Origin: Catonia carolina
Taxonomy: Eukaryota > Arthropoda > Insecta > Hemiptera > Achilidae
Length of the DNA stretch: 64,000 bases
Reading direction: 5' to 3'
Assembly (NCBI GenBank): GCA_035578175.1
Contig: JAQMRL010000006.1
Coordinates: 33,287,893-33,351,892, forward strand
Below are positions 56,721 through 64,000 of this stretch, piece by piece (the first letter of the stretch is position 1; every line of letters starts with the position of its first letter). The notes under the pieces are model-generated. The model worked only from the letters and a program-made list of their open reading frames with translations. It did no database searches and had not been told where the DNA came from. The translations under genes were made by a program, and so were the position numbers.

Positions 56721-57539
56721 AAAAAATTACATTTATTAATAAAATCGAGAAACTAAGTATATAATAATATCTTCTTAGAAGTATTTGTGACAATATTTTG
56801 GATGAACACATCCTTCAACGAGAACATTATTGCAAATAAAATATGATATTTGCATATTTAAACTTTCATTTCTGATGGTATCCACACAAAAATGAAAACA
56901 CTCTTACCAAATCATGATTTTTTGTATTACAATTCTTCTCAACAGCTAGTAATACAGTTCAGTAAAACAGAAAATACAATATTGACCAGAATATCATGGT
57001 GTGTGAGTGTTTTTGTGTGTTTTCTGAATATATTTCTACCAGTACTAAGAGGGTGATGTGTGTTTAGAAGGAAAGTACACAAAGAATATTTTACTAGAAA
57101 GACCGGTGAACAATTCTCGCTCTTCGTTAATATTTATTTTACCATTCCTGAACTATATACCCCAACTGCTTCCATAAGCAACTGTTGGCCATCGGTCCTC
57201 TGGGAGGTACCGTGTGCAAACATCGACCGATATTCTATACCGTATTGCTACTGCGTTATTACATTCCATTCAAATACTTATCTTAAAAAATTTTTGTTCT
57301 ATTCTAACAAGTTTTGTTTTTAACGTTAAAATTTAACAATCAAGTTGTCTTTGCATGATAGTTTGAAAACATTTGAATAATTTACAAAACAAAAATTGGG
57401 ACACAATTCTTTTGATAATTTGAACGGAACGAATTTCCGTATGAAAATGAAATTATGATGTAAAAATCCCTTTCATGAGACGACGTCTCATGGCTGGTGT
57501 CAATCTGTGAAAAGGCTTACCTTTGACTTATAGCAAAAA
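56721..57539. other. Unassigned stretch
   Basis: Nothing recognised; a short TG-rich part at 56998-57025. Confidence 0.45.
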
Positions 57540-57865
57540 CCATTAGTGATTTCTGTATCTACTTGTAAGAGGAATCGAATGACACTATTTTTGTTTCCAT
57601 ATTCCAACTTTGTTTTTTTTACTTCCGGTTCTGGGCCACTTCTGGTCAAACCCGGAACTTCAAACCCAATGATTTATGTTTCTACTTTTACGAGAAATCG
57701 AATGAGACTATTTTTGTTTCCAAATTCCGATTTTTATTTCTTGATTTCCGATTTTTGGCCACTTTCGGTCGAAATCGGAACTTCAAACCCAATAGGCCCA
57801 CTAATTATTTTGTGTAAATTACGAATCCAATAACCGTTTGTTGCTATCTTTTGTAGTTTCTAATA
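57540..57865 (+). repeat. Repeat K, two tandem ~125-bp units
   Basis: Units share 'TTCT(A)CTT', 'GAATCGAATGACACTATTTT' / 'AAATCGAATGAGACTATTTT', 'TTTGTTTCCA', and 'CGGAACTTCAAACCCAAT' at 57653-57670 and 57777-57794. Followed by 'CCGTTTGTTGCTATCTTTTG', which links to repeat K at 43744-43890. The frame through it (57546-57833) reflects the repeat, not a gene. Confidence 0.7.
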
Positions 57866-58164
57866 TGTGGGTGTGACAGACGGACGGACGGAATAAAGAA
57901 TGGTGGATGACATTTCTAATAAAAATTTCCATCAATTACTAGAAGTTAACTCCTTACTTTAAAAAAGGTACTTTTTACTACAGAGCTTAGTTTAGCGACT
58001 ATTAGTGATTCAGTGACGTGTTGTTTCACGGGAGGAACTGAAATCCGGACGAAATCTTTCGCTAGCCATAACTCGCAAAAGAATGGTTTTTGGATCCATG
58101 TTTATTGAAAACTTTTTCTTATTTTTAGCTATAGAGTCAGTTTTCCGAGAGATTTTGTGCAGTT
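57866..58164. other. Unassigned stretch
   Basis: A (GACG)n-type run near 57885-57897. Around 57980-58010 'CTTAGTTTAGCGACTATTAG' is faintly like the H core. Confidence 0.4.
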
Positions 58165-58385
58165 TAAATACATAAATGAGGTGTAGCTTTGTACAGACTC
58201 AGGCCGACTTTTCTGAGGGAGTATAGTTAATTGAACCTTAACCATAAAAGTAACACCGGCATTCTAGTATTCAAATACATATAGAAGTAACTACCTTTAC
58301 GAGGATTTGAACCATAAAACTGGAAATCAGCTCAAACAACTGACTCGCGTAAACGGCTTTACCACCAGACCAACCTACGAATATG
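58165..58385 (-). mobile_element. S2 tRNA-derived SINE
   Basis: Reverse copy: 'CTTTGTACAGACTCAGGCCG', 'AGGATTTGAACCATAAAA' (B box) and 'TTTACCACCAGACCAACCTA' (A box in reverse). Head and body both present. Confidence 0.8.
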
Positions 58386-59439
58386 TTTTTCAGTTTTGAA
58401 AAATTATATATTTTTGACTAAAATGTATAATGTACAACCAAATTGCGTTCATCATTAGCCGATATCGAGTTGGCATCACTTCATGGGCTTTATTGTTTTT
58501 TTTTTTACTATTCCCCATTTATTCACGTTCCGGATAGTTTGTACACGCTTGAAAATTATGCATAACAGTGCACCTAGACACCTTAAGTAAGAACATCTGA
58601 ATAAAGTAAAAAATGGAAAGGAAGACATTATGGAAGAGAGATAAATAGAAGGAGATAAAATGATCTGGCGAAGAGTAGAAAAGTTTAAGGAGCAGAAGCT
58701 TCACTAGTTGGTACGGCAGTCTATTACTGCTATGCTTCTGCAACCCCAGCGTACCATTATTCAACCCGTCAACAGCTTCAACTCGTTTAAACGTCAACTT
58801 TAAAATATAGTCAACCCCTTACAAAATGGTAAGGGGGTTGGGATGTAGGACCCACCTTTAATCCCTATTTCTCCCAAGTTTCGAGTTCAGTTGACGTTCT
58901 TTGCACACCTGAGGCTGTGTACCTCGTTCTTTTTAAACTTCTATCTCTCCTTCTCCTTAACTCATAGAATTCATCATAAATATAATCCGCTCTCTCTTCT
59001 TTCCCCCTTTTTCTACCCCGATGGAATTTATACTTCGCTATGCTGACCTATATTATTTTATTTTTTAATTTATTAATATTCCTAAGAGGGTGCTTTTTTA
59101 AATATGTCTGTATCTTATTATATAATTAAAAAACAGATAAATGTTAAACCTTCTTCAAATGTCAGATTTAAGTCAAGTACTGCATTCTTACAGAAATTAT
59201 TCACATTTCCGTACATTTGGAATGTAAAACAAAGTGAACCCAATATCCTCGTCCCTCACAAAAAATCATAATATAAGAAACAACAAAAGATGATTGTTTC
59301 CACACTTTGAAACCACATATTGCAGTTTATGAATATAATCTCGTTGCAAAATCTAGCCTAGCAGAACACATTACACCGAAATAATTCTTTTTGTAAAAGA
59401 ATACGTAGTAATAAATATAATTAAATTACGTTTATCGTA
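58386..59439. other. Unassigned; one GC-rich hairpin
   Basis: 58812-58840 folds as 'CAACCCCTTAC'..'GTAAGGGGGTTG'. The region 58850-59030 is C/T-rich on the plus strand. No gene recognised; the minus frame at 58797-58519 has no family features. Confidence 0.4.
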
Positions 59440-59690
59440 CAGTTTGGGATCTGACAAATTTAAAATCTTAAATACTTACAGGGCTTTAATTGGAAACTTA
59501 TTAAATTATGATTCGAAAATTTATGATTCTGCAATTAAATCAGTTAAAAATACTTTAAACTCTATTCAAACAAGTTTTAGTTTGGCTATGGGTGCGTTCA
59601 AGGCCAGCCCGATAGAAAGTATCTTTGCCTATAGCAATGACTTACCGAATACTTATGTATAAAATTTTCAGTTAAAATTTATTCAATACG
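59440..59690 (+). pseudogene. LINE RT fragment
   Basis: Frame 59444-59662: 'RALIGNLLNYDSKIYDSAIK', 'TLNSIQTSFSLAMGAFKASP', 'IESIFAYSNDLP'. The '..YG/YDSA.....L..I......A.GAF..SP..S' pattern is the RT thumb/connection region of insect Jockey-like or related LINEs. No ends visible. Confidence 0.65.
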
Positions 59691-60064
59691 AATCAATCCA
59701 GAATGTAATGCGGTATCGAAATGAAACCTGTCATAAGAAGAGACCCAAACGATTTAGGTGAACGCATGTACATGTGCCTCAGAAAGTTAAAAGTACGTCT
59801 TTCAAATGTCTTTAAAGTTCGTCAATCCAATGATCCACAGGTTATAAAATTTCCACTACCTGATTAAGTATCAGTGTTTTTGAAAAACAAATCCGCCTGT
59901 TTTCAGGTCTACTATGTTTCAAGATATTGAGAATTTTGTCGACGCAGAAAGTCACTAATAATATTGAAATTTTGTTGAGAATAAAACAAGGGTCTGAAAT
60001 TGGTCAAAATTGTTAAGTACTGTAAGTTGCAGTACCTCGGTCATTAAAGAAAAATCAAAAAAAT

Positions 60065-60275
60065 ATATGATACACTGCAGCACATTCTGCAGGAGAAGAT
60101 AGCCGAATAAGAAATCCTGGTAGAAGGAGAATTCCCTGGTGTGCCAATCTGAGGACCTGGTTCGGTAAGAGTTCCACGGAATTGTTCGGGATTGCGACTA
60201 ATAAAGTCAAAATAGCCATGATGATCGCCAACATCCTTACCGTTTAGTCATGTCAAGAAGAAGAGAAGATGTTTT
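60065..60275 (+). pseudogene. LINE RT C-terminal fragment
   Basis: Across two frames: 'LQHILQEKIA', 'GRRRIPWC', 'NLRTWFGKSSTELFGIATNK' and 'VKIAMMIANILTV', then stop and 'AAGAAGAAGAGAAGATG' tail. Same C-terminal type as 11805-12650. Confidence 0.75.
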
Positions 60276-60429
60276 AAGAAATAACTACAAGATTCGAAGA
60301 CCATATAGGCCTAAGTGGATTCACAGGCAGTTCACTTACAGCTGAAGGACGTGGCTGTGGAATCATGTTTTCTGATTCAGAGCTTTTTGGCAAAATATAT
60401 AACATAATATCTTCTTTATTTTATATCTT

Positions 60430-60590
60430 AGGTGCTTTATCAGAGGGCTTCGCATACTGATACGAATACTTTTCTACTCAGTTAGAAAGGTAACTGTAAA
60501 CCACCTCACTTTTCGTTTTACTTAACAAAACCTCTAGAGGTTTTAGAAGCTGACGACCTAAACAACAACAACAACAAAATTATATTATCG
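60430..60590 (+). mobile_element. S1 SINE, 3' third only
   Basis: 'CTTTATCAGAGGGCTTCGCA', 'CCTCTAGAGGTTTTAGAAGC', (AAC)n tail at 60562-60578. The 5' two thirds are missing. It forms the first unit of a tandem duplication with 60663-62145. Confidence 0.75.
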
Positions 60591-61009
60591 TGTATTATCG
60601 CTCATCTGGATTTTTGGTTTTCCGGATCAGGCCAGGTTTCTGTTGAACAGGAAATTATCCATGCCCATAACGGGCAGGTGGAGTGTTAACTTAATTGCAC
60701 TGGATCTGTTGGTTCCAGGGCTACAAAAAATAGTTCTGTTTCTTATTACATAGTCAGCCAATTATATGAATGTACTACTTAAGAACAGAAGACGTAGAGG
60801 TGTAAAAGACAGTAGTCAGAGTTATCTCCTCTGAGAAAAATTTATTTCACTATACACCCAGACCCTGTGGTGAATGAAGTGAAGATGTCATTTTCAGGGT
60901 AGAAAGTGGGTACTTTTCAAAGGGCCTGGGATGCTGATAAGTGTACTCTTTTAACTTAGTGAGGATGGCAATAGTAGACACCTCACTTCTAGTTTTTACT
61001 CAGTAAATC

Positions 61010-62105
61010 CTCTAGAGTAGTGATTCTCAACCTTTCTTGCTCTGCGACCCCCAAATAGTACAACTAAATAAAATAAATAATTTGCGAACCCCCCTTCCCG
61101 ATAATAACAGTAAGCCTTACTATTAATAATTGAATTTTGACTGTAATTAAAGTGGAAAATTTTTTTTTAATGTTATATAATCAAATTGCACTAATTTTAT
61201 GCCTTTAAAGAAAATACAGACAGTAAAAAAATTGAATACAACTATTGCGCTAATATTCTATATTGCTGCGTTTATACTTTTATAGTAGCGAGGTGAATGA
61301 ACATGCATGTATGACCTGCACACACATGAACAATTTACAAGTTCCAACTTGATGTGTACGTGCTCTTTGTAATTTAATCTTCTTTAATACTCACTGTGAG
61401 AGAATGTTTGAACATCCATATAGACGTGTTTGAACAAGTCGTGCTGTTACTAGAAAAGACACTATTATTCAATACAGTTTGGGTTGCATAAGGATGCATT
61501 TCCGTGAGCAAAAACCTCAGTTGACAGAGTATTTCCCGGAAGATAAAAATGATTTCTCAAAGACATGGGTACTGAATCCGTTTAGTGAAAACGTTGTTGC
61601 CGCAGCTAATTACCAGTTGAGATTAACGACCGGCTCATCAAAATGTCTGCCGACAAAACATACTCCAATTTGCATCTCAAGATTTAAATACGTTTTGGCT
61701 TGCTCGACGACATGAATATGGAAATTTAGTCATAGAAGCATTGAAAATATTAATACCTTTTTCCACGTCTTATTTCTGTGATAAGGGGTTTTCCTCTATG
61801 ATTGCTCTAAAAACTGGATATGGGAATCGTACGTTATCACTCGAGAACAATTTACTTTTATAAGTTTCTAACGGAGGTCCACGAATGAAGAAAATTTTAA
61901 ATTAAAAACAAGTGCAACCACTACATTAATTAATTATTAATTTCTTTTCTTTACAAGTAAGTGTACTTTTTGCATGTAAAATCTTTATAAGTAAGTTTAT
62001 AATAAATGAAATATTCTCATAAAATGATTAAATGATTTCATTATTGTTTCGCGACTCCCCTATAATATCACCACGACCCCCAGGTTAAGAATCACTGCTC
62101 GAGAG
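61010..62105 (+). mobile_element. hAT transposon with 8-bp TSD
   Basis: TSD CTCTAGAG (61010-61017) and CTCGAGAG (62098-62105), one mismatch. TIRs TAGTGATTCTCAACC and GGTTAAGAATCACTG. The element, 61018-62097, is 1,080 bp. The 8-bp TSD and TIR are diagnostic of the hAT superfamily, of the Charlie/ZBED-like type. It keeps only the C-terminal part of the transposase, so it is non-autonomous. Confidence 0.92.
61476..61863 (+). pseudogene. hAT transposase C-terminus
   Basis: First frame: 'LTEYFPEDKNDFSKTWVLNP' (from ~61515). After a frameshift near 61665: FASQDLNTFWLARRHEYGNL, 'ALKILIPFSTSYFCDKGFSS', and 'KTGYGNRTLSLENNLLL' with the stop at 61861-61863. This is the hAT dimerisation region (LxxFW...EY....ALK.LLPF.T.Y.CE.GFS.....K...R..L..E..L). 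The catalytic Asp/Glu regions and BED finger are absent. Confidence 0.88.
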
Positions 62106-62227
62106 GTTCAAACCAGCCGCATGGATGACGAACTAAACAATAACAACTTAATTATTTTAATCGTTCATCTGGATTTTTGGTTTTCCGGATAAGGCAAGGT
62201 TCCGGTTGAACAGGAAATTATTGTATC

Positions 62228-63194
62228 TATGTGTTAAATTTTAGGATCATTAATGAAAACTTTGGTTTGGTTTTAGAAATGAATCAGTGTGTACTCGTTA
62301 GATTGCATTTATAATTGTAGATGATAATAAAATGTGCATTTGTATTGCAGTAATTACATGATTATTAAGAAATTAACAAGAAAAGGAAAACAGGTTTCTT
62401 TGATTATGCTGTTTGTGCACTTGTATAATAAAGCAAACTTAAGCAATAAATCAGCAGCAAGGAATAAGTTCACCATCTTTTTCTATATGAAAAGATAAGG
62501 TCATTTTTAAACAGGTACATGTGAACGATGTCGGGTAAAGGCATATATGACTTACATCATACTATTGTAGTACTGTAAGACGTGTCTCACATGAAGAAAA
62601 GGTCTCTGCTCTGATATCTATCATGGTTTACTGGAGAAAGAGAGCGAAGACTTGAAACTTGAACCGACACGAGAAGGGAAAAGGGAGAGATAGTCTTGGT
62701 CTGCTGGATAGATGACGAACTGCTGCTCAAGGGAGAGCAAGAAATTAAGTTGTGACGACGGTTGTTTGGTAGTGGAATCACGTCTGTTTATACCGGATCA
62801 CAAATTGCTGCAGCAGCCTTTACGTCTATCCGTCCATACGTACGTCTCTCGTAACATCCACTGGAAGTCTTCTCTTAACACATACATCCTTAAACCGTAC
62901 CTACAATCACAATACAACAACCGTTCAGGTTAATGCCGCCATTTCCACGCAGAATATGATCTTTCTATATTGACAACCTGAGATCTCCATGAACTTAATG
63001 ATGGCAAACATTCAAACAATAAGATTTAATACGAATTCTCTTCCTTTCTACTATTTAATAATGTAAAGAAACAAAATTTAAAACCTTAAGTTATAGAAAT
63101 ACAAGTTAATTCATATACCTATCAAGACACAAAGAATTTCCGAGAATTATTTTTATTTAAAAAAGTATTATAGGTTAAATTTTCTTGTCGTCTT
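62228..63194. other. Unassigned stretch
   Basis: Somewhat less AT-rich at 62620-62960. The frames at 62587-62933 show no recognisable domain. No splice-bounded exon could be argued for. Confidence 0.4.
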
Positions 63195-63310
63195 CTCCGA
63201 ACCAGGATTAAGCTAGAGGCCGTTCCGGTCTTTAGAAATCCTTCCATTTTTATGGCTGTCTTAACCGTATCCATCCTACAGGCTTACACTCTTTAGTAAT
63301 GCTTAAAAGA
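63195..63310 (-). mobile_element. LINE tail remnant
   Basis: Minus strand 'CCGGAACGGCCTCTAGCTTA' then 'ATCCTGGTTCGGAGAAGACG' resembles the 'GGAACAGGC..CCTAATCCTTG' ends of the LINEs at 25238 and 30037. Confidence 0.4.
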
Positions 63311-63344
63311 TTTCTGCTCACCATGTGTTTAATGTGGGAAAATC

Positions 63345-63540
63345 AAGGAGATCTTGATTTTGAAAATCTAGTTAGAAGAAGGAAAGTAGGAAGATCTCGA
63401 AGATGGCAGTAGTAGAGATGTTGTGTGAATTGGAATATCTCGTGTTTGTTTATATGTGTAGGTTTTGTTTGTGAGTTCGGAACAGGCCTAATCCTTATGC
63501 CTAATCCTTAATAGTAAAAAGAAGAAAATTTTGATAATCT
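63345..63540 (+). mobile_element. LINE RT C-terminal tail
   Basis: 'RRRKVGRSRRWQ' (GRPR.RW-like) around 63372-63408, then 'GTTCGGAACAGGCCTAATCC' and an (A/G)n tail 'AAAAAGAAGAAAA'. Same 3' signature as 56385-56720. Confidence 0.5.
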
Positions 63541-64000
63541 AGGAGATTTTTAATTTTAAACCAGTGATGATCTCGTTTCTTCAAAAAGATCTTAGTCGTT
63601 CACAATTTATGCCTCAAATGACACCCACAAAATTCTTAACTCTTAATTTTGAACACTCGCAATATTTCTGTTTGTCATGAATCAACTTTCCTTCCCATAT
63701 AAAATAGTTAGTATTGCCATAAACTTATAAAGTTTTAATAGTTCCTCTTTCTAAGTACAATAAATAAAATAAATAAATAAATAACAGTTAGTACTACAAA
63801 TTGATCGAAACTTGCTAAGTTTTACTTCAATATCCGTAATTTCGTACTCGTAACTTCTATCATAACAAACGTAATTAAACATCTTTAATTGCTACAAAAC
63901 CGTATTATCAATAACTATTATACGGTAAATAACTTCTAAAATCAACTCTAGAACGGGCAAGCTCTCGCGCGTAACATGGATGGCCAAGTGGGAAGGTTGT
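63541..64000. other. Unassigned AT-rich stretch
   Basis: An (AAAT)n run at about 63760-63783. Nothing else. Confidence 0.5.

Larger units (their letters stand above)
60663..62145 (+). mobile_element. S1 SINE split by a hAT element
   Basis: 5' part 60663-61017 ('GCCCATAACGGGCAGGTGGA' to 'CAGTAAATCCTCTAGAG'). 3' part 62098-62145 ('GAGGTTCAAACCAGCCGCAT', 'GATGACGAACTAAACAATAA'). The insertion hits the palindromic CCTCTAGAGG of S1. Confidence 0.85.
60597..62227 (+). repeat. ~65-bp direct repeat flanking an S1+hAT nest
   Basis: 'TCATCTGGATTTTTGGTTTT' and 'GAACAGGAAATTAT' with the intervening ~30 bp appear at about 60597-60660 and 62163-62222, a few mismatches apart. Each follows an S1 tail, so S1 plus its flank was duplicated. 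The second S1 later received a hAT. Confidence 0.75.

Noticed and set aside
57546..57833. 95-codon frame with internal repeats as a repeat protein
   Set aside because: Its periodicity follows the tandem DNA repeat K, and the related copy at 43744 has no matching frame.
58519..58797. 92-codon minus-strand frame
   Set aside because: No motif, no splice context and no matching repeat. Not enough to call a gene.
62587..62933. Possible host exon in a less AT-rich stretch
   Set aside because: Two overlapping short frames on opposite strands, neither bounded by convincing splice sites or carrying a domain.
1..64000. CRISPR array, rRNA or viral insertion
   Set aside because: No regularly spaced direct repeats with unique spacers, no rRNA-like conserved stretch, and no viral domain recognised on either strand.

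Overview
The window is a piece of an AT-rich animal genome, most likely an arthropod and probably an insect. The evidence is one spliced coding exon with consensus GT..AG borders, Jockey-type LINE tails, mariner and hAT transposons, several tRNA-derived SINEs, and a short non-autonomous element whose architecture resembles the insect DINE-1/HINE group. There is no prokaryotic gene organisation, rRNA, CRISPR array or intact long ORF. The species cannot be named from sequence alone.

Gene content is almost nil. The only sequence I believe is host coding is one phase-0 exon on the minus strand (578-1018). Its product is not recognised with confidence; a doublecortin-like fold is a weak guess. Everything else is intron or intergenic DNA made of repeats, most of them broken or nested.

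Repeat families (names are mine). H: about 1 kb, at least 14 full or partial copies on both strands, with a 13-bp subterminal inverted repeat, an internal (TG)n tract and a terminal hairpin; proposed Helentron-associated (HINE-like). S1: about 390-bp SINE-like retroposon with 10-14 bp target-site duplications (TSDs), whose last ~60 bp match the 3' end of a LINE copy at 23566-23625. S2, S3, S4, S5: tRNA-headed SINEs; S3 and S4 share a 3' tail. LINEs: several families of RT C-terminal debris (Jockey-like and 'endonuclease-RT'-like). DNA transposons: two mariners, one a palindrome of two 3' ends, a hAT with 8-bp TSD, a TTAA-flanked MITE, several foldbacks, a CTAG-rich MITE and a possible pogo end.

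Layout. 0-5.7 kb: LINE debris, host exon, S1-in-LINE nest, full H copy, two fresh retroposon insertions. 5.7-10 kb: mostly unique AT-rich DNA with one foldback MITE. 10-17 kb: LINE/SINE/MITE nest. 17-25 kb: H copies, minisatellite-like block, LINE tails. 25-33 kb: LINE, S3, H, a foldback and a local duplication carrying a datable LINE insertion. 33-38.5 kb: three-element nest (foldback with an H copy and a palindromic mariner inside). 38.5-50 kb: Jockey tail, H copies, S1-S5 SINEs, transposon-in-SINE, CTAG-rich MITE in a LINE. 50-64 kb: S1 copies, H, LINE pieces and hAT-in-S1.

The elements do not form a pathway. What connects them is parasitism (SINEs borrowing LINE tails, HINE-like elements presumably borrowing a Helentron) and nesting, which gives relative ages. 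The strongest candidates for undescribed biology are the H family, the S1-LINE tail sharing, the palindromic mariner and several templated insertions.
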